Counted from the stretch's first letter, positions 12,045 to 24,516 are shown. The stretch: 64,000 nucleotides of DNA from Acanthoscelides obtectus (GCA_963669975.1 CAVLJG010000007.1:66827075-66891074); one strand, 5' to 3'. Notes: generated by a model from the letters alone, not told the origin. Made by a program: numbers and translations.

Positions 12045-13525
12045 ACAGGGTGTTTCAAATTCGACCCTCACCATTCAGATCTCGGAAACTGTAAGACATA
12101 CGAAGTCGCTTGAATGGCGGCAAAGTTGCATATTTAGGTAAGTACTTCCGGAGAGAGGCAGACAAAAGCCGAATATTCCTAAAATCGTCTTAATTTGTCC
12201 TTGACTTTATTTGTAGTAAGATTTCAAAATAAATTGCACATTAAAATTGCCTCTTTTTTCGTATACAAGAAGGCATAATTAGAATTTCCATATGACGTTT
12301 CGTCACTTGTGCTCAAGCATCTACTTTATTTTTTCTTATTTACCTATGTCATTTTGGATTTTTGCACAGATAAATAGTATTTTATTCTGATTCCAAAAAT
12401 GTATCATACATCATACATTGCCATTGCCAAACCTTAGTTAGGTATTTAAAAAAAGCAGAATTTCCTAGGTAGGCCTTAAAATTATTTGTTTCGCATACCA
12501 TATTTATCCCAAAATGACATTTATTTTTTTCTATTTTATTCGAGATGAGATTTCAGAATAAATTGCATATTGTAATTGCTACTTATTCTCCTTGAATATG
12601 GGGTAGTCAAATTTTCAATTTGACATTTCTTCTTTTGATTTCGATCACCAGCCTTGTACATTTAATTAAATGGACTTTCGAGTCCTAAATTCAGTGATGC
12701 ATTCCTTAGTTGGCCAGGAACTTGTTGGATGAATAGTATAAGGAAATAAAAAGGTATGGTGAAACCTGAACACAAAATGAAAATCTTATTAATGGCAGTA
12801 ACAAATAATAATCATAAATAAGCAGATGTAAATCATATCAGATGTTCAAAATGTTGTCCGTTGTTTTGTAGACAAAGATTCAAGGTTTTTTCAATGTATG
12901 ACAGATTATACATTTTTGAATTCAGATTTAAAAACTCTTTTCATCAGCGCAAAAATCCAATATGACGTACATAAGAAAAAATAAAGTTAATGCTAGAGGA
13001 TAAGAGATGAAACGTCAAATTGAAATTCTAACTATGCCATCTTGTAGAAGAATGTTAACATGGAATTTATTTTGAAATCCATCTCAAATAAAGTCAGGAA
13101 AAAATTAAAGTGATTTTGGTATAAATCTAGAAGGCACAACAAATGACTATCTGATTATTTCAAGCCCTACCTAGGAAATTCTACCTTTCTGAAATAACTA
13201 AGGTTTGGCGACGTCAATGTATGACGTATTATACATTTATCGAGACAGAATTAAAAATCATATTTATCTGGCAAGAATCCAATATGGCGTATATAAGAAA
13301 AAATAAAGTTTTGGCACTACAAATAAAGTCAGGAAAAAATTAAATTGGTTTTGGGAACATTCTGTTTTTTCCGTCTCTCTCCAGAGGTTCATTGAATTTC
13401 GGAACTTTCTAAGGGGCATTTTCTTGATTATCTAAATAGGCAACTTTGCCACTATTTAAGCGACTTCGTCTCGCTTATTACAGTTTCCGAGATCCCAACG
13501 CTCAAGTTAGGAGTGGCAATTTTGG
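12045..13525. mobile_element. Large hairpin element with CAGGGTG-type end
   Basis: The left arm (gatctcggaaactgtaa, acttcgtatgtc in inverse, ggcaaagttgc, gagagaggcaga) returns inverted at 13365-13500 (ctctctccagag, gcaactttgcc, acttcgtctcgcttattaca, gtttccgagatc). Inner blocks such as tgacgtttcgtc near 12293 also pair with gaaacgtcaaattg near 13008. There is no coding capacity. The left tip is ACAGGGTGTTTCAAATTCGA. Confidence 0.7.
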
Positions 13526-14435
13526 ATTTTAGTTATGTAACTTAAGGCAAAATCAATAAGATGTGATTTATATTATACAGAGTTTCCCCAATGTTGGGAC
13601 TTTACAGGGCGTATACGTCCGGAAATAATAAGCAAGTCTTCATAGTAACACATATACCAAAGCCTTGAGATAATAGAGATATCAAGTCCGAAAGACTCAA
13701 AATAAAACATTACAACCCTGCCTCCCTTCCCTCCTACTATGACCGTGAGTAGTGTGAGTTCAGTATTCAAATCAGGCGCCGCGCGGTGTGTAGGTTAACC
13801 TCGTTTATAAACAAACCGAATTTGAAAACCGATATTGACACATTCCCACATTAAGGTAGTTATTTTTGATGTTAGTTTACTGGAAGCGTCTTCACCAACC
13901 TATGTTCATACTCACGAGAGTATTCAGAACGGCGTCAACGCCCTCGATATTCCCATTAGAACTGTGCGGGTTTATTTATATCGTGAAAAAGCCATTTGGG
14001 TCTACACAGAGAAAACCTGCACGGCCCAAAATGTTGGAAATTTAGAAAGAAGTATCGAGAGGTGACAACTTCAAGCAGCTGCAAACAAAACTTGTTTTCA
14101 AATGCCGTACCAAATAAACAGTGAGCATTTTTCTTCAATTTATTCTTTACGTTTTAGGTGCTGTTTTACTGCATATTGAATTTGTTATTTCAAGTAATAT
14201 ACTTATTAGATAAGTACACACTTGCCTTATCGGTTCTGCCTTGTTACATTTATGGCACGTTAAGGTTTGTTACTGTTATTGTATGTTCCGGATCTATTAT
14301 TTGCTTTCCAAGAAGCGGAAATATAAAATAGACCTATACTTAGTAGACCACTCGGGTTCACTGTTTGTGTTTTTACGTGTTGTTTGAAAATAGATTGTTT
14401 ATAATCTCAATGTTGGCAATAATGGATTTTATTGG
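13526..14435. other. Interspersed-repeat DNA without a recognisable gene
   Basis: The block 13575-13800 resembles a mobile tip also seen near 48600-48720 (ataccaaagccttgagata against acaccaatgtcttgaga). The frame at 13835-14065 has no family signature. The remainder is AT-rich. Confidence 0.4.
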
Positions 14436-16670
14436 CAATACTTTTATCAGGGTGGTGGCACTGAAATATTTTGTAAAAATGATATATCTGTTAAGAGTAT
14501 TGACCTATCTGAATTTTGTTTAGATAAACATATTCAACTCAGTGCGATACAATATGAATTTCATGTAGTTACAATTTTTATCTGTTGTTATCGGTCTCCA
14601 TCTGGAAATACCCAATAATTATTCTCCTCAACCATGTATATAGATCTGGAATCCACATTATCTTGCTGGGTGACTTTAATATTGATTCATATACTCATAA
14701 AAATAAAACTGAACGATTTATCGTCATGCGCATTAGATACCAGCACTTCAGATCACAGAAAGTTTTTACAATGTATCTTATCATTTCAATGTAAATTTTC
14801 CAAAACTAGGACATGTACCAAGAGATCAAATACTTGGGTGAACAGTGATGTTAAAATGTCAAGCGAAAATTTAAAGCATTTCCATATTCTGACAAAATTA
14901 TTTCCTGAAACTAAATCACAATATAAAGCATTAAAAAAACATCAGAAACTAGTATCCGATACAAAAAGAAGCTGGTATCAGAATATAACCGTAAAGTCAA
15001 AAAACATATCGCGAGCTACTTGGAGTGTGGTAGCAGATGTAACAGATAATAAAAATCCCAAAATATTCCAGTTAGAGATAATGGGATACTTTGTAAAAGC
15101 CTTGAAGAGGTTTCAGATGAGATGAACTTAAATTTTAGCGATATTCCAAAATGGATTGTGGAAAAAATAACAAAAACAACCAATTCTAGGAATTTAAGTC
15201 ACTATCTACATAGTTTAGGAATGTCATCATGATTTACTTTTGTATCCTTTCACCGACGAGGAGTTTTTGAGTTGATACATTCAAAACTAAAAAACAAAAT
15301 GTCATCGGTACCTGATGAAATTCCAAACTTCTTAGTAAAAACAGCATCAATATACATAACCAAACCACTTCTTTTCTTAATAAATTTATCGTTTTGCACT
15401 GGTAAGTACTGAAGAAAGGCAAAGTTGTTCCAACATTTAAAAAGGGTGATCCCGCCAATATGAATAATTACAGGTCAGTAACTGTGCCTTTTTGTTTTTC
15501 AAAGATATTTGAATACTGTTTTTCAGAGAGATTACGTTCACACATTGTGAAGAATAACATTCTAACTGATGATCAACATGGTTTCTCTAATAATAAATCC
15601 ACCACTACAGCGATACATTCATTTTATGGCAAATTAATTGATCTGATTGAGGCTGGCGAATTTCCTGTTGGGATTTTTTGTGATGTCAGCAGGACATTTG
15701 ACTGCGCCAGTTATGAAATATTGTTGAAAAAACTCATTACTGGCAGTAGTCTCACTTGGTACAGAAATAAAGCAAGTCCAGTCTTCATGTGTTGATATTG
15801 ATATGGGAGTTCCCCAAGAGGGCCTCTTTTATTTATACTGTATATAAATGATCTGGGTGAACTGTTCAATGGCCAAGTAACTTTAACATTGTATGCAGAC
15901 GATGCCTCAATTATAGTTTCAGATCCTCACGACAATGAGTAGGTCACTAAATTTTATGACATTTTGAAGCATCTTGAAAAATGGCTTGCACAAAATCAAT
16001 TATTTTTAAGCTCAGAGAAGACTGCCGTAGTAAGATTTCACAACGTACAGAAGAAGTTAGATGACATGAATATCAGGTTAAATGACAAACAGATCAAGTT
16101 CCATGACGACACTAAATTTTTGGGAGAATATTTGGATGAATGTTTAAATTTTAAAGCACATTGCAAGTATATGGCACTTCTAAATTCACATCCATACATT
16201 GATCAAAATTTACGAACAGTTCTAAATGAAGATCAACTTATCAATCTATACTATGCGCAGGTTAAATCCAGGCTTGCTTCTGTGGTACATCAAGTGCAAT
16301 GATTGATGTATTCATATGCCAGAAAAGAGTGATTAGAAGCATTGTTAAAGTAAATAATGCAATATGCAATAATATGCAAAGTTCAAGGGAACTGTTGTTA
16401 ATGGACTAAATGCATGACACTGTTACCAATCATATGTGCCTTTTGTGAAATACAATGTTTCCAGGAAGTCGCCAAGGTATTTAGGGCCAACAATTTTTAA
16501 CAGTTTGCCAGCAGACATAAGAAATGTCAAAGATACGAAATTTTTTAAAATAAAACTTAGCAGTTTCTTATAAAAAAAGCTATTACGCCGTGTCGGAATA
16601 TTGTGTTTTGTGAGTTCTATACATTGTAAGCGTCGGAAAGAACAATCAACTATTTGATTTGATATGGTGA
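14436..16670 (+). pseudogene. Jockey-like LINE, decayed ORF2 (endonuclease and reverse transcriptase)
   Basis: Order on the + strand: endonuclease fragments (GGTEIFCKNDIS near 14453; CYRSPSGN near 14590; a decayed LGDFNID near 14665; DTSTSDHRK near 14735), then reverse transcriptase (VPTFKKGDPANMNNYRSV near 15430-15480; ILTDDQHGFSNNKST; FCDVSRTFDCASYEILL; GVPQ; YADDASII near 15893), then the C-terminal domain ending GPTIFNSLPADIRNV near 16480-16530. Several frameshifts and stops separate these blocks, so it is dead. A copy from a similar family lies on the - strand at 46.2-47.5 kb. Confidence 0.85.
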
Positions 16671-16689
16671 TTCAGAATGTTAAAAAAAT

Positions 16690-16930
16690 AGAAATCAATT
16701 AATTTGAAATGATAGCAGCTATTTTACTCTGGGCGAATTGAGGTGAACTAAGCTTTCTATTGGAGGTGTTTCAGGATATCGTGTCTGACGAGGAGTGAAA
16801 ATGGTAGAAAAAATAGAATTCAAAAAACTCCATTGCTACTTTTTCTCACGCTGTACTTTATATCTTGAAAAGTAATGATATCAGAGCAAAGTTATTTTAC
16901 TCGTTTGAAACTATACCCTATTCGTAGTCC
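16690..16930. repeat. Interspersed repeat shared with the introns before the zinc-finger exons
   Basis: The run tgatagcagctattttactc, tattggaggtgtttca, actttttctcacgctgta and atatcagagcaaa corresponds in order to 25200-25400, 26970-27150 and 37430-37610. There it forms the intron just upstream of each candidate terminal finger exon. It is non-coding. Confidence 0.7.
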
Positions 16931-17170
16931 ATTTAAGCCCCGGCACAACAAAGATGCATCGCGGCAAAGCAGCAGCCGCCTAAGCGTAGCAATAGCTACG
17001 AGGGATGTCCTTTAAGTTTTGCATATAGAAACATAGTAGGCCGCGCGGATCGAACGTCAGTACTGAATCTTAACCTCACTCTTTAGTAAACTTAAATTCA
17101 AAGTTTCACAACAATACGTTCAGTGTTCTCACTACAGTGAATTTTTAAGTGTCTCCAAGTCATTAGAAAA

Positions 17171-17606
17171 ATGGAACTCAACCGAGAACATTTTCGCGCC
17201 ATAATTTATTACAACTTTCAGAGGAAATTATCGCAACAAGAATGCATTGCTGAGTTACTGTCTGTTTTCGGCAACGAAGCGCCACATCAGTCGACAATTT
17301 CCTGTTGGTATGGAGAATTCAAACGTGGACGGGTGAGTCTTAGCGACGATCCCAGGGTGGGTGCACCAAAAACGGCAGTCACCCAGGAAAACGGCGATGC
17401 TGTGCGCAAACTCATCATTGAAGATAGACATGTGACATATCGCGAGATTGAGGCGTCCTTGAAAAAGTTTTACATTCAAGAATCAGGAGTAAGAAAATTA
17501 GTTTCTCGTTGGATACCCCACCTGTTGACTGAAGAGCAGAAAGCAGCCAGGGCTAATTGGTGTCAAAAAACGCTTGACCGTTTCAATTCCGGAAACTCAA
17601 AAATGT
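17171..17606 (+). pseudogene. Mariner transposase, N-terminal part
   Basis: ATG at 17171; MELNREHFRAIIYYNFQRK opens the first helix-turn-helix, STISCWYGEFKRGR the typical linker block, and VTYREIEASLKK the second. The frame is interrupted after the WCQKTLDRFNSGNSK block by the nested element. There are no stops before the break, so this half is well preserved although the two halves are now separated. Confidence 0.85.
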
Positions 17607-18895
17607 GTAGTCATGTAGGGTAACTGTACGCGATTTCTAGTAAATTGCTTCCAGAATACAAGTTATAGTTAATTGAAAAAAACTCAACGTTTAATCTACT
17701 GTAATAAATCTTTATAAATAAAAACAAAAAATAAATGTTTAATTCTAATAATAATTGTTATTTTGATTGAAACTTTTAATCAACAAGGGAAATGCGGACA
17801 CTTACCCTCATCAGTGGGAAAGTGTCCGCATGTCTTCGGTTCAGTGTACGCATCAACGACAAAGTGTACGCACAACAGAAACTTAACCCATTGCACATAG
17901 ATCACAAGTAAATATGCCACTCTCGTAAATGGTACAGGCTTCGTGCCACCAATATTTACAAATTGTTCACTCAATCCACACTTCAGCCGTATCTCCGTAC
18001 TTTTATCGACATAACGGACAATAGTATTCTTGTTTAGAAGATTTATCTGTAGCCTTATCGTTTTTAATTCATGTCTATCTTTGGTATTCTAATCTTCTTA
18101 GATCTTTGATCAATTTGTTTTTATTTCTCCTCCAACTTAGTTTTAAAAGGACTACTGGTGATTATTTCCGACTTGCTAGGATTTTTGCGTCGAGTCTGAA
18201 TGTGTATCGCCTTTGGCTCCGTTGGCTAGGTAGTGTTGAACTTTGTTGATTATGCACTTCAGCAATAGTTACAATGACGTTTTTTTGAGCCAGTGATGCA
18301 CTTGGTTGACGATGCGTTTCAGCAATAGTCAAAATCTCTTGAGTTTCTGCCAAATCGGCAGACGTAGAAGCACTTGATTCTTGTGCAATAGATGTAATAG
18401 CTAAAGCTCGATGACTTTGCCTATCTTGAATTTCTACTGTAGCTACAGAATTTGAAGTTGAATTTACTTCAGTGGGGTAAGTATACGCATTTTAATACTG
18501 CGGACACTTACCCGCGTATACTTTCCCCATCCCGTCAATGCGAACAAAAATTATGAAAAAATAAGTACGACTTACCTTAGAGAAAACACGCAAATACTAA
18601 GAAAATATTGATTAATTCCTCCTGTTCACAGTCACTTTGTATATGCATTTAGATTAATTGTAACATTTTCATCATGCAAATGAATTTCACGAAAATTAAT
18701 AATATATCTATGCAAAAAGAATATCGTCGAATAATTATCCGCAGTCCTGTACGGCAAACCTGTGATGCAGTACTTTCGCTTGGCGGTCATCAGCGAACTA
18801 AATGCGGCAGGTCTGGACAAGTTGTCAACCGTGGTATTCGCACGTTGTTCATTTTGGACACTTACCCGCTGAGTACAGTTACCCCATATGACTCT
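17607..18895. mobile_element. DNA element nested in the mariner, GTCATRTRGGGTAACTGTAC termini
   Basis: The left tip gtcatgtagggtaactgtac (about 17611) is matched by the inverted right tip gtacagttaccccatatgac (about 18873-18892). Inside are recurring pieces of the type gtacgca and tgcggacacttaccc. The - strand at 18162-18460 is open with an internal amino-acid repeat, (L/V)TIAE(T/V)H(R/N)Q. It looks like the C-terminal tail of a decayed transposase; the family is not identified. Confidence 0.65.
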
Positions 18896-19490
18896 TAAGC
18901 ATTGTTAGTGGTGATGAATCGTGGATTTACTGTTATGAACCAGAAAATAAACGACAGTTGCTGTTTGGGTGTTCCAAGGTGAAGAAAAGCCAACAAAGGT
19001 CATCCGTTCTCGAAGTGTCTCGAAAAAGATGGTCGCGACATTTGTGTCAAAAGCGGGTCATATTGCAACAATTCCTCTTAATGAGCAAATAACTGTTACT
19101 GCGGATTGGTATACCAACATTTGTTTGCCAAAAGTCATCACCGAGCTTCGAAAAATCAACCCCGAAAGAAGGATCATCCTCCACCAAGACAATGCAAGCT
19201 CGCACACAGCCCAAAAAACAAGGCAGTATTTAACGGAAGAAAACGTGGAATTATTGGACCATCCTCCATATAGTCCCGATCTAAGTTCTAACGATTTCTT
19301 TACTTCCCGAAAATTAAAAACAGACTGCGTGGTCAAAGGTTCCAGTCACCAGAAGAAGCAGTTGACGCATTCAAAAATGCCGTTTTGGATCTGCCAGCAA
19401 ACGAGTGGAATAAGTGCTTCGAAAATTGGTTCGAGCGCATACAGATGTGTATTAATCTTCGTGGAGAATACTTCGAAAAACAATAAAGTC
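18896..19490 (+). pseudogene. Mariner transposase, C-terminal catalytic part
   Basis: Resumes with VSGDESWIYCYEPENKR (first catalytic Asp), then after small frameshifts IILHQDNASSHTA (second Asp), HPPYSPDLSSNDFF (third Asp, DD34D signature), ending DLPANEWNKCFENWFERI before the stop. The conserved order shows it belongs to the 17171 half. Frameshifts near 18970 and 19300 confirm inactivity. Confidence 0.85.
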
Positions 19491-19726
19491 ATTTAAAGCT
19501 ACCTACCGCGTTGTTTTATTTCCATATGCAAAACTTAAGAGACATCCCTCGTATTGGTCATTCGGCCATAAAACTACGAACAAGTGCAGGATTCTACAGA
19601 ATAGAACTCAGACTCGGGATATCGCCGGCACGCCAACGCCGGCGGTTGCTGTTCATATTCCGTGCATACATAGCCTGTGTTTATACGTCTCCCGATGCTT
19701 CCTTCAGCCATGCTTCCTCTTCAGTG

Positions 19727-21025
19727 ATGTCTCTTCCCCCAAAAAGGGGCAAGAAGGGACATTTGAATATTCAGGCAAAAGAAACTGTTCTTTAACATGT
19801 GGCGAAGAAAATAGGCTTATGTGATAAGAAAATTTTCAACATTGTTAAAGAATATAAAAAAAACAAAATATTGTCTCCACCATACAAGAGGCTGCATTAC
19901 ACCAAGCTGTTGGATACATTTGATAACTTTGATCGGAATGGCATCAGACGTGGAGTCCATCAATTATTTGAAAGGCAGGAACTTCCCACCATAGGCAAAG
20001 TATTACAGGAGGTTAATAGTGATGAAGACTTACCTACTTTCAAAAGGAGCACATTCTATAGTTTACTCAAAGAAAATATGGACTGACTCTACAATTAAAT
20101 CATCGAGACACGGCTTCTCAGATGGACTAACCACTGGCCTAAATAATCCGTGTACGTGTATCTAACCAATTAGTCATTTGTATTGTAAAAATGGTATCAA
20201 GTAGATTGAATCTATGAGCCCACGCTGAAACCTTAGCTACAGTAAACTTAGCTATATCTGGTAGATTTGGAACCAACACCTGTTAGATACTCTGCTTGTA
20301 TTATTATTATCTTTCTTGAATACTATATGAAATAATTATTTCCAGGAAAAGGAAAACGATTTGTTATCTGTACAATGGCAGTAAAGATGGCATTAAGCCC
20401 ACTGCCCTATGGGCATTTGAGTTAAAGAAAACAACCGACTACCATGAAGAAATGGACGGAAGTTCATTTGAACGATGGTTTGAAGAAACGCTCCCAAAGC
20501 TTGACGACAATGCCGTCATTGTGGTTGATAATGCCGCATACCACACTGGAAAACTAGAAAAAATTCCCACAATGTCCACAAGAAAGGCAGAAATTCAATA
20601 ATGGCTCCTATCAAAAGACATTAGTTTCAATGAAAATATGGTCAAAGCAGAACTTATCCATCTAGTCAGGCAGCACAAATATAAATATAATCTTATTGTT
20701 ATTGACGAAATGGCGAAAAACCAAAATAATACCCTATCACTGCAAATTAAATTCCATTGAAATGATTTGGGCAAATATAAAACATTATGTGGCTTCAAAC
20801 AATAGCACATTCAAATTTTCTGACGTGAAAAACTTGTGTTATGAAGCTGTCAACAGAGTCTTGGCAAACCATTGGAAAGAGTGCATCTGTCACGTTCAAC
20901 AGACAATCGAAACAAAGATGTGGGATCTGTACAATATGATCGATATTCAAATTGAACCTGTAATAATTAATATTAACCATTCGGACGATAATTTTCAAGT
21001 ACTTCCAGCGAATAAAGAATTGTGA
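19727..21025 (+). pseudogene. Tc1-like transposase relic, same family as the 6.9-10.2 kb element
   Basis: MSLPPKRGKKGHLNIQAKE at 19727 starts the DNA-binding part; RSTFYSLLKEN follows. After a gap (including an acceptor-like tttccag near 20344) come TTDYHEEMDGSSFERW, NAVIVVDNAAYHTGKLEKIP (second catalytic Asp) and KLNSIEMIWANIKHYV (third catalytic Glu). Stops at 19794 and in KAEIQ*WLL, together with loss of the first-Asp block, make it a pseudogene. It shows the intact YHEEM residues that the 8.5 kb copy has lost. Confidence 0.8.
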
Positions 21026-21179
21026 ATAGTATGTCAACTTCTTTTTATAAAAATAATCATTTATTTTGTTAGATTATTCCAAGACCATTGAGGAAAATAC
21101 GGACCTGTACAATCTCGCTTTTGGGGATGTTGTGTTTTGTATGGGCGTAAATGGACCACGAATGAGGCATACGTTCACA

Positions 21180-21630
21180 TTTTTTTTTTTTTATACTCCA
21201 ACTACCACGAAGGCCTGAGGCCTAAGCACCCATTGGGTACCGTGGGGCTATGGGGGATACATGGGAAAGGGGGGACGCCACACGGACTCTGGCGAGGGAA
21301 CACGTGTGCATGCAACATGCACACATTCTGGCTCCGCCTACGAGAACCGCCGGGTGGTACCTCCGCGTTCGACAGTCAGAGACCATCTACCACCTACGGA
21401 CAATCACAACATCCATGGCCAAGAGAAACATTTCTCCTGGAGACGGGAATCGAACCCGCACAGCGCACGGCGACTGATCAGGAGACCGAAGAGTCTACTA
21501 CTGCGGCCACCGCTGCTGCCTAAAACAAACACACAACATCCATGGCGAAGGCGAGATTCGAACTCGCGGCCCGGCCGGCCGGCTGATCAGTAGCACGACA
21601 CTCTGACCCACGCGGCCAACCGAGGTCCCA
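21180..21630 (-). mobile_element. tRNA-derived SINE, full-length dimeric copy
   Basis: Read on the - strand from 21630: a first tRNA-like head (GGTTGGCCGCGTGGGTCAGAG as A-box-like, GCGAGTTCGAATCTCGC as B box with paired arms), then a second tRNA-like head (GGTGGCCGCAGTAG..., B box GGGTTCGATTCCCG), an unrelated body containing TGCATGTTGCATGC, and a 3' end tggagtata followed by poly-A (poly-T on + at 21180-21191). Two further copies (27614, 38113) have only the second head. It is not a functional tRNA gene. Confidence 0.85.
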
Positions 21631-21844
21631 TGATTAAATACCTTGTTTTCTTATGAAGCTGATATACTAAATAATGTATATGTGCGTGTTTAAGTTTCGC
21701 TTCAGATTTGTCGAAGGAGGATGACAAGCGATTTTTTTTCATTCTTTAAAACGAATCATATGCCGAGTTGAGAACGATGTAATCTGGAATCCGTTTTTTT
21801 ATACGAAATAATTCATTGGACAACAAAAATACTATCATTACAAT

Positions 21845-22328
21845 AGTCTAATCATATTAACGAATTTCTCCGAAATAATTATAAAGTTTGGTTTTATTGA
21901 TGCAAGTTGTTCAAGGGGGTTTTTAAAATATGGGTGCATAAAATGGGAATACCAATTTTTGTGGAAAAACTTTATATTTGACAACAAAGAATGAGAAAAC
22001 GTGTTTTTTGGGATTTCATCAAAAGTGTTGGTAGGAACAAAAACTCTTCAAATGAGATTTTAGATATTTAATATCAAAAAAGTTTTGTCCGAAACATAGT
22101 CAAAATGCAGCTTTTGGCACTTGTTGGTAATGCGACGTTAGTGTCAAGCAGATACAAGTGCCAAAACCTGTATTTCGTTTTTGATATTAAATACCTAAAG
22201 TCTTTTTTGATGAGGTTTTGTTCCTATCACTTTTGATTGAATCCCAAAAACGCTTTCTCATTCTTTGTTGACGAATAAAAAGTTTTCCCACAAAAAGTGG
22301 TGTACCCATTTTGTGCGTCCATGTTTAC
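21845..22328. mobile_element. Hairpin element FB-A, short copy
   Basis: agtctaatcatatt at 21844 begins the left arm (gttttattgatgcaagttg, caatttttgtggaaaaac). The right arm (ttttcccacaaaaagtgg, gcgtccatgtttacaatta) is its reverse complement; the central loop is near 22140. It is shorter than the 4.3 kb copy. Confidence 0.75.
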
Positions 22329-23246
22329 AATTATCCTATATATTCGTAAAAAAAGAATTTAGAACTTTCTTATTAGATACAGCGGTGGATTTACAGGGGC
22401 GCGCGGGGGTCCCCCCCCCTAGACGTCTGACCTTGCTTTTGTAATCTAATACTTTCCAAAACATCATGGCGACAGAGGCATACTAACTAAAAGTTATAGC
22501 TATAGGAACTGGGCGTTGCGATTTTTTGGTATCATTTGGTTTTCCAAGCGCTGTCCCTCTTTGACATCACTTTTACAGCACAATTCTCACGATTTATACG
22601 TATATACGAGTATTGTGACTTTTGACAAATCTAAGTCTGAGTAATATATAAGCTATACAGATTGCACTTAAAAAGCGATTTATGTTCTGTTTCTTGCTTA
22701 GTTATAATTTGAAAAGTGTGTAAAAGCTTGATCGATGCTTAAAGTCAATACCACACGTCCCGCATCTCTTCCGCGTATGTGTCTAATTATGTTGCTATAT
22801 TCAATTCGTTTAAATCATAGAGCTTCTGCACTCTGCACTGCAGGTGAATATGTACAGCCCTATATTACTGTACTTGTTTCGCACAAACATACACTATCAA
22901 AGTAATTACGATCTAACAGATATATTTTGTTCCAAAGATTCCCGACATTTTTACATGCGATCAACACCGATTCTAAAACTGAGAAGACAACTATGCCGTA
23001 AATCTAAGTTCGACAACGGAAGTCTCATGGATAACTGTAACATCTATATACAATATCAAAAAGTAATTGACTATTCCTATTAATATTTTTATCACCTGCT
23101 GATATTAGTATTTGTAGCAATTACTGAATTTGCTTAATGTACAGTTCAGTCTTTACCCTTAAGCTTAGTACACATACCCCACTGCACAATTTTTTTATAG
23201 TGGGTCTGGAGACGGTCTCAAGACACGATCTATAGATGGTCTATAG

Positions 23247-23967
23247 CAGTGATCGCCAACCTTTTCGGTGTGTTGAGCTACTTTGAAAATTTTGGAATAA
23301 ACAGTGAGCTACCTAGTCGTCCCGTCTCCCCTCCCCCCGTCTTCATAAGGTTTCTTTTTTTGTGTAATTATCTGGGGGACACCCAGTATGATGATTCAGC
23401 TGCTGCCTTACTGTTGTCGATTGTTTTTAAAAACATTGTCTGTTGACCATTTAACTGATTTTGGTTTTTAAATTGTTTCTGTTTTTCCGTTCTGGTTGCG
23501 GAAGGTAATGGGAATAATTTTTAAAAATTCGAACCTACAGTTTTATAGTGAATCTCGATATTCCCTTTTTTAGCAACGGAAACAGATGTATTACATAACA
23601 AACATACCTTTTCACCTTCTGTAAAGAAATATTGTTCTTCCCGTTCCGAATGGAAATTGTATGACTTCATCTTCTTACTACGGCTCATAATGTTTTTAAT
23701 TGCAGGCCAACTCTAACCCAACCGCTGGAATTTGTGCCGTTCAGTTTTAAACTGAGCGCACTGTCGCCGTGCCTTGCGTATTTATTCCGTTCAAAGTAAT
23801 CGAGATCGTTCTCGAACAGATCGCTCACAGCAGTGTTGCCGCTGATTTTAGTATAAAATTTGCGGAAGCTTCTATGGCTTTTACACCTTTTTAAAATATG
23901 TTGTGAGCCACCAGAATAGCCTTTGCGAGCTACCGGTGGCTCGCGATCGACGGGTTGGCGACCACTG
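23247..23967. mobile_element. hAT-type MITE with 8-bp target duplication GTCTATAG
   Basis: Inverted tips cagtgatcgccaacc (23247) and ggttggcgaccactg (to 23967), flanked by GTCTATAG at 23239-23246 and 23968-23975. An 8-bp duplication and CAGTGGTCGCCAACC-like ends are characteristic of the hAT superfamily. It is 721 bp long with no transposase. It was co-duplicated with the finger exon, since the other copy at 35481 has the same target site. Confidence 0.9.
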
Positions 23968-24366
23968 GTCTATAGACATCCTTCTTTGTCTCGTCTAGCG
24001 TCCATACGATAAAGTGAATTTCTCGGTCTCATGTTCGTTTTCGTCATCAAAGACACTCTTCTTTGTGGACTGCACTGGGATATGTCTCGGGGTCCCTCAG
24101 AATGTTTCTTTTTCGGTTAACCGTGCAATGGAGTTTTTTATATTTTAATCTTTAATGTTATTACTCAGGTTAATTATAAATGAAACGTACTTATTTTCTT
24201 CTCGTATAATAAAATATTGCCTTTCTGGGGATTTCTGAGCATTTGCCATGTTTTTTTTTTCAAGCTGGCATTGACCAAATAGAACACAATGGATTTAAGG
24301 AGCAATAATAGGATATATTCTACAAGTGCCATTGAGATTGAAAAACTACCAGTCCCAAATCCGCCG

Positions 24367-24516
24367 TTGTTCGAATAAAAAGTTTTCCTAGAAAAATTGG
24401 TGTACCCATTTAGTGCTTCGATGTTTTAAATACCCCCTTGAACAACTTGCGTCAATAACACAAAACTTTACAATTATTTGGCAAGCCAGGAGAATGTGCG
24501 TCTAATATGATCAGAC
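24367..24516. mobile_element. Single end of hairpin element FB-A beside finger exon A
   Basis: gttcgaataaaaagttttcc to gtctaatatgatcagac matches one arm of the 4.3 kb element. It ends 36 bp beyond the stop codon of finger exon A and thus probably lies within that transcript's 3' UTR. Confidence 0.75.

Larger units (their letters stand above)
16998..19553 (+). mobile_element. Mariner transposon interrupted by a nested DNA element
   Basis: Inverted termini flanked by TA: left tacgagggatgtcctttaag (16997), right cttaagagacatccctcgta (19533-19552). Without the nested insert (about 17607-18895) the element is about 1.27 kb, the usual mariner size. The transposase lies between, on the + strand. 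Confidence 0.85.

Noticed and set aside
21430..21630. Two tRNA genes (A- and B-box-like sequence)
   Set aside because: The heads are followed by a shared body and a poly-A tail, and related copies occur in transposon contexts; this is a SINE. Cloverleaf pairing is poor.
22844..23083. 79-residue frame, possible small exon
   Set aside because: It lies in the duplicated block; the paralogous DNA at 35080-35320 does not keep the frame or splice sites, so there is no sign of selection.
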